From Pseudomonadota bacterium (GTDB lineage: Bacteria > Myxococcota > Polyangia > GCA-2747355 > JACKDQ01), in assembly GCA_030591195.1 (NCBI GenBank), contig JAUVBO010000087.1, positions 1-8,078 on the forward strand: 8,078 nucleotides of DNA, read 5' to 3'. The notes below the pieces were generated by a model, which was given only the letters and a program-made list of their open reading frames with translations, searched no databases and was not told where the DNA came from. How positions within the stretch are numbered: position 1 is the first letter of the stretch; each line of letters starts with the position of its first letter. Made by a program: the position numbers and the translations under genes. This document shows, piece after piece, positions 1 through 6,743 of this stretch.

Positions 1-194
1 AGGAGGACGATCCCGAGTGCGGCCCGGGAGCCGGCTGCATGACCGGTAGCAGCGCCAGCGGCGGCCCGAGCGTCAGCTTCGCCTTCTGCGCCAAGCAGTG
101 CAAGCGCCCCGACGACTGCCGCGTGCGCGAGGGCTACACCTGCAAGATCCTCTTCCCCGGCCTGCCTGGCTCCTGCGTCCCGCCGGGGTTCTGA
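1..194 (+). CDS. C-terminal fragment of a cysteine-rich, probably exported protein
   Basis: This is the 3' end of a gene that enters from the left. The reading frame starts at base 3 and ends at the TGA at 192-194, leaving 63 residues. It contains eight cysteines, at fragment residues 6, 12, 29, 33, 39, 47, 58 and also within the segment FCAKQCKRPDDCR. The spacing (C-x3-C-x5-C-x7-C-x10-C, then a short Pro/Gly tail) looks like the disulfide-rich C-terminal modules common in secreted or lipoprotein-type proteins of myxobacteria. That would put it outside the cytoplasm, but the signal peptide lies outside the window, so export is inferred. No enzymatic motif is visible and no function can be assigned. 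Third codon positions are almost all G or C, which supports real coding. An 84-base gap follows before the next gene. Confidence 0.6.
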   Translation, partial: EDDPECGPGAGCMTGSSASGGPSVSFAFCAKQCKRPDDCRVREGYTCKILFPGLPGSCVPPGF

Positions 195-268
195 GGCGCG
201 GCGGCGTAGCCCAAATCGCAGGTTGAGCGTAATGGCTCGCGAGGTCACGAGACCAACCGATGGTCAAC

Positions 269-274
269 GGAGGA
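269..274 (+). promoter_or_regulatory. Ribosome binding site of the CMD/AhpD-like gene
   Basis: GGAGGA lies four bases upstream of the ATG at 279. It is a strong Shine-Dalgarno match and fixes the start of the 184-residue protein. Confidence 0.75.
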
Positions 275-278
275 CCCG

Positions 279-833
279 ATGAGCCAGTTCAAGTTCTATG
301 ACGAGACCAACGCCCCCGAGGGGGCGCGCGAGCTGCTCGCCGGCGCGAAGAAGCAGTTCGGCATGCTGCCGAACCTGTTTGCCGGCATGGCCGAGTCACC
401 AGCCGTGCTCAGCTCGTATCTCGCGCTGTACGAGAGCCTCGGCAGGACGACCCTGACCCCGGTGGAGCAGCAGGTGCTGTTCCTCTCGGTGAGCTTCGAA
501 AACGGCTGCACCTACTGCATGGCCGCGCACACCGCGCTGGGCAAGATGACCGAGGTGCCCGACCACGTGATCGACGCTCTCCGCCAGGGTGAGCGGATCG
601 ACGACCCGAAGCTCGACGCCCTGTCGAGCTTTGCCCGCAAGGTGGTCGAGCAGCGAGGCTGGGTCTCAGACGATGACGTGGGCTCGTTCCTCGCTGCCGG
701 CTACACCCGGGCCAACGTGCTCGAGGTGGTGCTCGGCGTGGCGACCAAGACGCTGAGCAACTACGTCAACCACATCATCAGCACCGAGGTCGACGAGCCG
801 TTCAAGCCGCTCGCCTGGACCAAGCCCCAGTAG
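279..833 (+). CDS. Carboxymuconolactone decarboxylase / AhpD-like family protein
   Basis: The 184-residue protein carries the redox-active signature of the AhpD-like alpha-helical fold: C77-x2-C80-x3-H84 within ENGCTYCMAAHT. In this family the cysteine pair cycles between dithiol and disulfide, and the histidine helps relay protons. Members act as alkylhydroperoxidases or as poorly characterised peroxidase-related enzymes, normally soluble oligomers in the cytoplasm. The N-terminal part (KKQFGMLPNLFAGMAESP, about residues 24-41) matches the leader helices of the peroxidase-related subgroup, and the length is normal for it. The acidic residue usually found 12 positions before the first cysteine appears to be Gln65, with Glu63 two residues earlier. 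A strong Shine-Dalgarno precedes the ATG. The gene stands alone and ends 17 bases before the convergent AEC permease. True ring-cleavage (carboxymuconolactone) activity is less likely than a peroxidase-related role, but the substrate cannot be read from the sequence. Confidence 0.88.
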   Translation: MSQFKFYDETNAPEGARELLAGAKKQFGMLPNLFAGMAESPAVLSSYLALYESLGRTTLTPVEQQVLFLSVSFENGCTYCMAAHTALGKMTEVPDHVIDALRQGERIDDPKLDALSSFARKVVEQRGWVSDDDVGSFLAAGYTRANVLEVVLGVATKTLSNYVNHIISTEVDEPFKPLAWTKPQ

Positions 834-850
834 CTCGCGCTTCGCTTGAC

Positions 851-1876
851 TCAGCTGCTGACCCCGGCGAGTGACGCGTAGAGCGCGTAGAAGGCCGGGG
901 TGCTGACCGTGGCGAGCAGCGTCGAGTAGAGCACCGCCCGGGCAGCGAGATCCACCTGCCCGCCGAAGCGCTGGACGAAGAGGCTGCCCGAGACGGCCAC
1001 CGGCATCGAGGCGACGATCAGCGTCACGGCCTCGTCCACCGGGGAGAGGCGTAGCCCGAGCTTCGTCGCGAGCACCCCGACAACCAGCAGCGCCAGCGGC
1101 GCCAGCGCCAGCCTGCCAAGCACCACGCCGAGCAGGGGCCGGTCGGGGCGCAGCTCGGCGCTGCTCAGGCCGCCGAGCTGGCCGCCGGTGACGAAGACCG
1201 AGAGAGGTACGGTGACCTGGCCGAGCAGCCCCAGGGCGGCGAGCACCGCGTGGGCGGCGAAGGGCAGCACCGAGAGCTCGGCCGGGTTCGCTCGCTGCCA
1301 GCGGCCGAGGGCTGGAAACGCGACCGCCAGCGCGACACCTGCGATGGTGGCCACCAACCCCGGGTTGCGGACGAGGGCGCGAAGGCCGCTGGGGCTGTCA
1401 CCCCGGCCCTCGCCGGTGGTGGAGAGCAACCAGACGCCGAGGGTCCAGAGCAGGATCAAGGCGCCGACGTTGAGCAGCAGCACCGCCCGCACGCCGGCGG
1501 CGCCGTACAGCGACTCGACGATCAACAGCGGGAGGAAGATCCAGTTCGGCAGGCTGCAGAGGAAGACGTAGGTCCGCCTGGGGCTGGCCGCGCCAGCCGC
1601 GCCGCGGCAGAAGGCCGGGCTGGTCAGCAGGCCGACGCCGGCGCCGATCAGCAGCACCAAGGCGCCGAGCAACGGCAGGCTCCAGCTCGCGGCGAGGGCC
1701 CCGCGATCGAGTGAGCGGATCAGCTGGGCCACCACCAGCGCGGGGAAGGTCACGTCGACCACCAGCCGGCTCAGCGTCGCGCAGCTCGCGGCGTCGAGCA
1801 AGCGCCGGCGCCGGGCGAGCGCCCCGCCGAGCACCAGCAGCAGCACCACCGTGGTCTTGCTCAGCACCAGTCGCAC
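851..1876 (-). CDS. AEC (auxin efflux carrier) family transporter
   Basis: This is a hydrophobic inner-membrane protein of 341 residues if it starts at the GTG at 1876-1874. It has about ten membrane-spanning segments in two bundles, separated by a polar loop near residues 153-165 (TTGEGRGDSPSGLR). Family landmarks are the first helix followed by a basic turn (GGALARRRRLLD), a helix ending in SLPNWIFLPLLI (about residues 108-119, matching the conserved Asn-containing unwound segment), the phrase LVRNPGLVATIAGVAL at the start of the second half, and VASMPVAVSGSLF near the C terminus. AEC proteins export or import small organic anions such as dicarboxylates or auxin-like compounds; the substrate here is unknown. 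The frame extends upstream to a TTG at 1987, but the extra 37 residues are Arg-rich and unlike the family N terminus, so the later GTG is preferred. GTGs at 1894 and 1867 are alternatives, and no clear Shine-Dalgarno decides between them. Confidence 0.82.
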   Translation of the reverse strand: MRLVLSKTTVVLLLVLGGALARRRRLLDAASCATLSRLVVDVTFPALVVAQLIRSLDRGALAASWSLPLLGALVLLIGAGVGLLTSPAFCRGAAGAASPRRTYVFLCSLPNWIFLPLLIVESLYGAAGVRAVLLLNVGALILLWTLGVWLLSTTGEGRGDSPSGLRALVRNPGLVATIAGVALAVAFPALGRWQRANPAELSVLPFAAHAVLAALGLLGQVTVPLSVFVTGGQLGGLSSAELRPDRPLLGVVLGRLALAPLALLVVGVLATKLGLRLSPVDEAVTLIVASMPVAVSGSLFVQRFGGQVDLAARAVLYSTLLATVSTPAFYALYASLAGVSS

Positions 1877-2023
1877 GCTCCGAGCATAGTCCACAACCGC
1901 GCCGGATCGGCAGGGGCGACGCACGCCGCCGAGAAAAAGTGCTGCGACCGCCGCTCGATCTGACCCACGAAGCCATCGCCACCGCAAGATCGCGTGCCCC
2001 TGCGGCGATCCGTGCAGAGAGAG

Positions 2024-2028
2024 AGGAG
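2024..2028 (+). promoter_or_regulatory. Ribosome binding site of the 2033 lipoprotein
   Basis: AGGAG lies four bases upstream of the ATG at 2033, inside a purine run that begins at 2016. It decides for this ATG over the in-frame GTG at 1994, which has no comparable site and would put a charged extension before the signal peptide. Confidence 0.65.
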
Positions 2029-2032
2029 ACCG

Positions 2033-2659
2033 ATGCGCATCTCACCGATCCAGGCTCGGGATACCGGGCTGAGGTCCCTGTCCACCGTCGCTGTAGCGCT
2101 GCTGCTGGCGGCCGCTGCCGGGTGCACCGGCGAGCGAGCTGCGATCTGCGCCGAGCTCGACCGCAACCGGGGCTGGGCGAGCATCGCCGCCAGCGTGATC
2201 GAGCGCTGCGAGGACGTCGACCTCGAGACCCTGCGTCGGGCCCGGGACGCCCAGCGCGCGCCCCGCCCCGCGGGCAAGTCCGACGTGCCCGCCTGGTGCT
2301 GGTGCTACCTCGGGCTTACCGACGGCTCCGGCGGCTGCCTGCTCGGCAAGGCCGGCGCGGTGATTCCGCTGCCCGTCTGTCTCAACCCCGGCAGCGACAG
2401 CAGCGGTGGCAGCTGGAGCGGCTCGTCGAACGAGCAGCTGGCGCCGTCCCAGCCGCCCTCGACCCAGTGCCAAGCCGACGCGGACTGCGGCGATCCGTCC
2501 CGGCCGTTCTGCCGGCCGCCGCGGGTCGGCGCGCCAGTACGCTCAAGGCACCATCCGGGTCGATGTCCGACGGAACCCAAATCCGGGACAATACTGGGGA
2601 GTGAGCTGGTTCACGGCCGACTTTCGACCCGAATACGGATCCGTGGCCGAGCGAGATGA
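2033..2659 (+). CDS. Cysteine-rich putative lipoprotein with atypical C terminus
   Basis: The 208-residue product starts with a lipoprotein signal peptide. Basic residues are followed by the hydrophobic run STVAVALLLAAAAG and a lipobox-like AAGC with the lipidated Cys at residue 31. The rest is Cys-rich (39, 59, 89, 91, 102, 116, 146, 152, 160, 178), with a Gly/Ser-rich linker around 119-135 (GGSWSGSSNE). The segment QCQADADCGDPSRPFCRP (145-162) matches the short C-x5-C-x7-C modules seen in many myxobacterial exported proteins. It is predicted to sit on the periplasmic or outer face of a membrane; no enzymatic domain is recognised. From about residue 166 the protein becomes Arg/Ser-rich and loses the expected module ending, and the DNA drops in GC at the same place. 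The 3' end may therefore be a frameshifted or replaced tail rather than the native one. The gene is divergent from the AEC permease and convergent with the Ntn hydrolase. Confidence 0.62.
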   Translation: MRISPIQARDTGLRSLSTVAVALLLAAAAGCTGERAAICAELDRNRGWASIAASVIERCEDVDLETLRRARDAQRAPRPAGKSDVPAWCWCYLGLTDGSGGCLLGKAGAVIPLPVCLNPGSDSSGGSWSGSSNEQLAPSQPPSTQCQADADCGDPSRPFCRPPRVGAPVRSRHHPGRCPTEPKSGTILGSELVHGRLSTRIRIRGRAR

Positions 2660-2692
2660 CTTCACACGTACGCCCCAATTGGCCGGCGACTT
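2530..2692. other. Lower-GC block spanning the end of the lipoprotein gene
   Basis: Bases 2531-2680 count to about 60% G+C by hand, against about 76% for the preceding 150 bases. The block covers the last ~42 codons of the 2033-2659 gene and the gap to the next gene. None of the six frames shows a recognisable domain, and I found no flanking inverted repeats or target-site duplication. It could be a remnant of inserted DNA, a dispersed repeat or an old deletion junction. Confidence 0.4.
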
Positions 2693-2711
2693 GGCGATCG
2701 CCCTGCCGCGT

Positions 2712-3806
2712 TCATCGACCGGTCTTGACGCAGCGGATCGCCTGGTCGGGGTAGGCCGCGAGCTGGCGGGTCGCCCGCGCCGGGAAAGGCGCCTTGAGCG
2801 CGCCGAGGCTGATGCGCAGCAGCTTGAGGTTGTGGCGCTGGGCGTAGCGTGTCCAGCGACCTCTGGCGCCGATGACGGTGCCCTCGAGATCCATCACCCG
2901 GGCAGGCCCGCTGCCGCAGCTGAAGCTGAGCTTGCCCAGGTCGATGGTGATCGGGCTCTTCTCGCCACGGCGACGGAAATGAACCAGTCCCCGTCGTGGC
3001 TGGTAGACGATCTGCCACTTGGTGTAGGTGCCAATCTGGACCCGTTGCAGCAGATCGAAGCCTGCCTGCACCAGCGGCCTGCCTGACCGCTGGGCTCGAC
3101 GTGCCTCGGTCGCAGCCCGGACAAACCGATCGCGCGAGGCCGTACCGCGCTGCGGCGGCTTGCGGCCGCCAAAGCCAGTGTGCCGCCGCAGGTACGCGAC
3201 CGAGCGGGCGTAGGTGTCGTTGGTCAGCACCCGAACCGGCAGCCGCTTGCCGTGGTGGATCTCGAGCTGCCCATCGATGTGCTCGAAGGTCGCGCAGGCG
3301 CCCGATCGGTCACAGACCAGGTAGTGGACCGCGGCGTAGACCTTGGCCACCTGCAGCTTGCGCGCCGCCGAGATCGCCTCGCGGACCGTCGCCGTGGTGT
3401 CGAGCAGGTACTGGATCCACTGCAGCTCGTTGACCGTCGGCCGCGCGGCCGTCGTCTCGCCATAGCGCGCCTGCGCGAGCCACATGATCTCCACCACCAG
3501 CCCCCGCTCGTTGATCCCTCCGAGCGGCAGCTCGCGCCCGTACTGATTGAACGTGACGCTCCCGTGGCGCGAGACCCAGCGGGCGGGCTTCAGCCTCGTC
3601 TTCGGATCGACCAGCGCCTGCTTGGCCAAGCTCCGCTGGTTGACCACCAGCAGGCCATCGGCCGTGTGCCAGTCGTAGCTCTTGCCAACGACGAGCTCGG
3701 TTCCCCGCTCGAGCGCGAAGGTGGTGCAAGCGTCGGCCTGCCGGGTGATGGCGGACGACAGCAAGGCCAGCGCCACGCAGGTGACGGTGGCGGTGATGAT
3801 ACGCAT
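2712..3806 (-). CDS. Secreted linear amide C-N hydrolase (choloylglycine hydrolase / penicillin V acylase family)
   Basis: The 364-residue precursor begins with a classic signal peptide ending in the AxA-type site ADA, directly followed by Cys27 of CTTF. This family consists of N-terminal-nucleophile amidases whose catalytic cysteine must become the first residue of the mature enzyme. Signal peptidase cleavage would do that here and place the enzyme in the periplasm or outside. Other active-site positions align by motif: Lys42 where the family usually has Arg, Asp45 in KSYDWH, Asn99 in GGINERGL, Asn196 in VLTNDT, and Arg227 in SRDRFVRA. The barrel strand HYLVCDRSGACATFEH also fits. Members hydrolyse conjugated bile salts, penicillin V or N-acyl homoserine lactones; which applies here is unknown. 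The Gram-negative secreted cluster favours acyl-amide or AHL substrates over bile salts. ATG 3806 is chosen because GGAGGG lies nine bases upstream; the in-frame TTG at 3815 abuts that site. Confidence 0.87.
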   Translation of the reverse strand: MRIITATVTCVALALLSSAITRQADACTTFALERGTELVVGKSYDWHTADGLLVVNQRSLAKQALVDPKTRLKPARWVSRHGSVTFNQYGRELPLGGINERGLVVEIMWLAQARYGETTAARPTVNELQWIQYLLDTTATVREAISAARKLQVAKVYAAVHYLVCDRSGACATFEHIDGQLEIHHGKRLPVRVLTNDTYARSVAYLRRHTGFGGRKPPQRGTASRDRFVRAATEARRAQRSGRPLVQAGFDLLQRVQIGTYTKWQIVYQPRRGLVHFRRRGEKSPITIDLGKLSFSCGSGPARVMDLEGTVIGARGRWTRYAQRHNLKLLRISLGALKAPFPARATRQLAAYPDQAIRCVKTGR

Positions 3807-3959
3807 CGAGATCAACCCTCCGCTGCCAGCGATCCGCGAATCATGTCACAGGACCGATGCCCATGCATCATCCGCCGCGACGATCTTGTGCTCCTGCGAG
3901 CGCTTGTGTTCGGTTGGGCGTTGTGGTGTCGTCGAGGCTCGACAGTCATCGGAGAGACC
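3807..3959. promoter_or_regulatory. Divergent intergenic region with a short inverted repeat
   Basis: This 153-base region lies between the divergent Ntn hydrolase and TerB-like genes and must hold the promoters of both. The only compact symmetry I see is GATGC-CCAT-GCATC at 3856-3869, five-base arms around four bases, about 50 bases upstream of the hydrolase start. It could be an operator half-site pair or chance. No convincing -35/-10 pair was found on either strand. Confidence 0.3.
3816..3821 (-). promoter_or_regulatory. Ribosome binding site of the Ntn hydrolase gene
   Basis: The minus strand reads GGAGGG, nine bases before the ATG at 3806-3804. It excludes the TTG at 3815-3813, which would touch the site with no spacing. 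Confidence 0.7.
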
Positions 3960-4334
3960 ATGTTCGCCAAGCTCGGCAAGATCCTGTTGGTTGAAGACGA
4001 GCGCGAGGTGCTGCTCGCGCTGGTGACGAGCCTGGTCGACGCTGACGACGAGCGCAGCATCGAGGAGATCGAGGCGCTCAAGCAGCTCGGCGACGCGCTC
4101 GGCCGCGAGGAGTTCATGGTCAGCGCGCGCCAGGCCCGGCGCCGCTACCCCACCCGGGACAGCCTCCAGGCAGCCGCGGCGACGGTGGAGCGCCCCGAGG
4201 CTCGCGACGCGATCTTCAGCGTGCTGCAGGACCTGTCGATGCGCGACGGCCTGGTTGCTCAGGAGGCGGAGCTGCTCGATTGGCTCTCGGCCGCCTGGCA
4301 GATCGACTGGCGCCCCGAGTCCGTCGACCTCTGA
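3960..4334 (+). CDS. TerB-like (tellurite resistance TerB family) small helical protein
   Basis: The 124-residue, all-helical acidic protein has two pseudo-repeats typical of TerB/DjlA-type domains. The first is a helix plus acidic loop plus helix (VLLALVTSLVDADDERSIEE, about residues 17-36, then LKQLGDALG). The second is LSMRDGLVAQEAELLDWLSA (about residues 92-111), carrying the characteristic DG-x-x-x-x-E pattern. In characterised TerB the Asp/Glu residues in these loops bind metal ions. Family members are cytoplasmic and linked to tellurite or stress response, phage resistance, or act as accessory domains with unknown partners. No terA/C/D/E-type genes are nearby, so a tellurite role should not be assumed. 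GGAG at 3951-3954 supports the ATG. The N-terminal KILLVEDERE superficially resembles a response-regulator receiver, but the phospho-acceptor Asp region and the later Thr/Lys positions are absent and the length after that point does not fit. Confidence 0.65.
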   Translation: MFAKLGKILLVEDEREVLLALVTSLVDADDERSIEEIEALKQLGDALGREEFMVSARQARRRYPTRDSLQAAAATVERPEARDAIFSVLQDLSMRDGLVAQEAELLDWLSAAWQIDWRPESVDL

Positions 4335-4481
4335 GCCGACCTGCGAGCCGTTGTCTCCCCCTGGCAGGTGGTGAGCCTGGCGGGCGATCCGGTGCGCACA
4401 GCGCTAATCAGAGATGGGGCGTCGCACCCCGGCTCGTCCCCGGCTTGCGCTGAAAACAATGGACAATTCGCTGTCGTTTGC

Positions 4482-4497
4482 TGGCGCTCGACTTGCA
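4482..4497 (+). promoter_or_regulatory. Sigma-54-like (-24/-12) promoter upstream of the M23 peptidase gene
   Basis: TGGCGCTCGACTTGCA matches the RpoN consensus TGGCACG-N4-TTGCW at all positions except two (A to G and G to T in the -24 box). GG (4483-4484) and GC (4495-4496) have the exact ten-base separation required. Transcription would start near 4508, only about eight bases before the ATG at 4516. An inverted repeat GACA-ATTCGC-TGTC at 4462-4475 lies just upstream. The match is by eye; a bacterial enhancer-binding protein site is not identified. Confidence 0.55.
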
Positions 4498-4515
4498 TAG
4501 TCACAAGATCTACCG

Positions 4516-5334
<819 letters not shown>

Positions 5335-5349
5335 TCCTCGGGCCGTCCG

Positions 5350-6624
5350 CTACTTGCCGCTCTCGTAGACCTTCCACATGTCGTCGTCGTCGTAGATCTT
5401 CTCGAACTCGTCGGCGTCGTGCATCGCGTCGCGCTCGAAGTCGCGGTACTGGCCCCGCTCGGCGGCGAACTCGGCGAAGGTCTCGTGCTGGATCATCGCG
5501 CTCATGATCTCGTTGGTGCCGGTCCAGATCTGCGCCAGGCGCATGTCGCGCACCGCCCGCTCGATCGGGTAGACGTCGGTGTAGCCGATGCCCCCGGTGA
5601 TCTGCATCGCCAGGTTCGCCACGTCCCAGCCAGCCTGGGTGACGTACTTCTTCGCCTCCGAGACCAGCCGCCGCAGGTTCGGTGCCTGGCCGTCGGCAGC
5701 CCGGGCGGCCTGGTAGATCATCGCCCGGGCGCAGTCGATCTTGGTCTGGGCCTCGGCGACCATGAAGCTCACCGCCTGGAACTTACGGATCGGCCGCCCG
5801 AAGGCCTTGCGGCGGTTGGCGTAGTTCATCGCCACGTCCATGCAGGCCTTCATCCCGCCGGTGATCGGCCCGGCGCTGCAGAGCCGCTCGGGGATCATCA
5901 TCGTGTTGAAGACCTCGGCGCCGCCGTGCAGCGGACCGATCAGGTTCTCCTTCGGCACCTTGACGTCGCGGAAGACCACCCGGCCGGTACCGCCGCCGCG
6001 GGTGCCCATCAGCCCGTACAGGTACTTGACCTCGACGCCCGGGCTGCGGTCGATCAGCATCGCGCTGATCCGCTGGTACGGGTTGGCCTGCTCGTCGTGG
6101 TTGGTGCGGACGTAGGCGAGGAAGAAGTCCGCGCCCTCGGCGCCGACGATGAAGCGCTTCATCCCGCGGACGACGAAGTGGTCGCCCCGGTCCTCGGCGC
6201 GGCTGGTGGCGCCATAGAAGTCCGAGCCGCCCCGGGGCTCGGTCAGCGCTTCGGCCGAGACCTTCTTGCCCTCGAGCATCGGCTTGAGGTAGCGCTGCTT
6301 TTGCTCCTCGGTGCCGAAGGTGTTGAGCGCCTCCCCGACGATCGACGGCATCACGTAGCAGCAGCCGGCCGCGGTGCCGAGGCAGCCGACCTCCTCCATC
6401 GCCGCGCACTCGGCGACCCACGGCAGGCCCCGGCCACCGTACTCCTTGGGGAAGCGCAGGCCGAGCAGGTTGTGGCGGGCGAAGGTATCGAACAGCTCGC
6501 GCGGGTACTTGATCTCGTCGCGGTCCATCTGCCGGGTGTACTCGGGATCGACCTCGTTCTTGACCACCTCGCGCAGCTCGTCGCGCACCGCGCGGGCCGG
6601 CTCGTCCAGCATGAAGTCGTACAT
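5350..6624 (-). CDS. Acyl-CoA dehydrogenase (helix-G catalytic Glu type)
   Basis: The 424-residue cytoplasmic flavoenzyme has all three domains of the family. The N-terminal helical part runs to about residue 120. The beta domain contains ALTEPRGGSDFYG (126-138) for FAD and substrate contact. The C-terminal helical bundle contains RRKAFGRPIRKFQ (271-283) and QITGGIGYTDVYPIERAVRD (341-360), the latter contacting FAD. It oxidises an acyl-CoA to the 2,3-enoyl-CoA and passes electrons to ETF. The usual catalytic Glu of the C-terminal [Y]EGT motif is absent (IWTGTNEI, Thr368). Glu246 in IPERLCSAG matches the alternative catalytic position of isovaleryl-CoA and long-chain dehydrogenases. Branched or long acyl substrates are therefore plausible but not proven. 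The C-terminal tail (about 395-424) is unusually acidic. AGGAGG lies seven bases before the ATG. No other beta-oxidation gene is adjacent. Confidence 0.92.
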   Translation of the reverse strand: MYDFMLDEPARAVRDELREVVKNEVDPEYTRQMDRDEIKYPRELFDTFARHNLLGLRFPKEYGGRGLPWVAECAAMEEVGCLGTAAGCCYVMPSIVGEALNTFGTEEQKQRYLKPMLEGKKVSAEALTEPRGGSDFYGATSRAEDRGDHFVVRGMKRFIVGAEGADFFLAYVRTNHDEQANPYQRISAMLIDRSPGVEVKYLYGLMGTRGGGTGRVVFRDVKVPKENLIGPLHGGAEVFNTMMIPERLCSAGPITGGMKACMDVAMNYANRRKAFGRPIRKFQAVSFMVAEAQTKIDCARAMIYQAARAADGQAPNLRRLVSEAKKYVTQAGWDVANLAMQITGGIGYTDVYPIERAVRDMRLAQIWTGTNEIMSAMIQHETFAEFAAERGQYRDFERDAMHDADEFEKIYDDDDMWKVYESGK

Positions 6625-6631
6625 CCCTGTG

Positions 6632-6637
6632 CCTCCT
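6632..6637 (-). promoter_or_regulatory. Ribosome binding site of the acyl-CoA dehydrogenase gene
   Basis: The minus strand reads AGGAGG, seven bases upstream of the ATG at 6624-6622. It is a perfect Shine-Dalgarno core and fixes the start. Confidence 0.8.
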
Positions 6638-6664
6638 CGTGTGTCGTCGTCAAGAGAGGACGTG

Positions 6665-6684
6665 AGTATACCCGACCACTCGGT
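6665..6684 (-). promoter_or_regulatory. Possible -10 box with adjoining operator-like palindrome for the acyl-CoA dehydrogenase gene
   Basis: On the minus strand TATACT (6670-6665) is a good -10 hexamer, about 40 bases before the start codon. No TTGACA-like -35 sits 16-18 bases upstream. Directly beside it, in the would-be spacer, the plus strand reads CCGACCACTCGGT (6672-6684), with CCGA/TCGG and CCAC/GTGG symmetries. This resembles ACCGACC/GGTCGGT-type operators used by TetR-family regulators of fatty-acid degradation, a resemblance from memory only. Repressor binding here would block the promoter. Confidence 0.35.
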
Positions 6685-6696
6685 GGGCGCGCTGCG

Positions 6697-6708
6697 ACGG
6701 GTACCCGT
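6697..6708. repeat. 12-bp perfect palindrome in the divergent intergenic region
   Basis: ACGGGTACCCGT is a perfect 12-base palindrome. It lies 35 bases before the kinase start and about 70 bases before the acyl-CoA dehydrogenase start. A second imperfect symmetry follows (ACGAC at 6711-6715 with GTCGT at 6725-6729). Either could be a regulator site; there is no T-run to suggest a terminator. Confidence 0.45.
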
Positions 6709-6743
6709 GGACGACTCGGGTCGGGTCGTGCGACAAACGAGCG

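Noticed and set aside
1877..1987. A 37-residue N-terminal extension of the AEC permease from TTG 1987.
   Set aside because: It is Arg-rich, lacks a membrane segment or ribosome binding site, and the family normally starts just before the first helix near the GTG at 1876.
2693..2702. Palindrome GGCGATCGCC containing GCGATCGC, the cyanobacterial HIP1 octamer.
   Set aside because: It is a single copy in high-GC DNA with no other cyanobacterial signs, and is too short and without a T-run to act as a terminator.
3960..4050. The start KILLVEDERE looks like a response-regulator receiver domain.
   Set aside because: There is no phospho-acceptor Asp strand, no DxxMPxxDG-type motif and no conserved Thr/Lys downstream. 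The rest matches a TerB-like helical repeat.
3180..4334. A 384-codon open frame on the plus strand reaching back from the TerB-like gene across the Ntn hydrolase.
   Set aside because: Its upstream two-thirds is antisense to the well-supported hydrolase and has Arg/Asp/Pro-rich low-complexity composition. The ATG at 3960 has its own Shine-Dalgarno.
4339..4374. ACCTGC ... GCAGGT inverted repeat after the TerB-like gene as a possible terminator.
   Set aside because: Six-base arms around a loop of about 20 bases, with no T-run, are not convincing.
4474..4501. A sigma-70-type promoter with CATAGT as -10 upstream of the M23 gene.
   Set aside because: No acceptable -35 hexamer lies at 16-18 bases, and the overlapping sigma-54-like element is a much better match.
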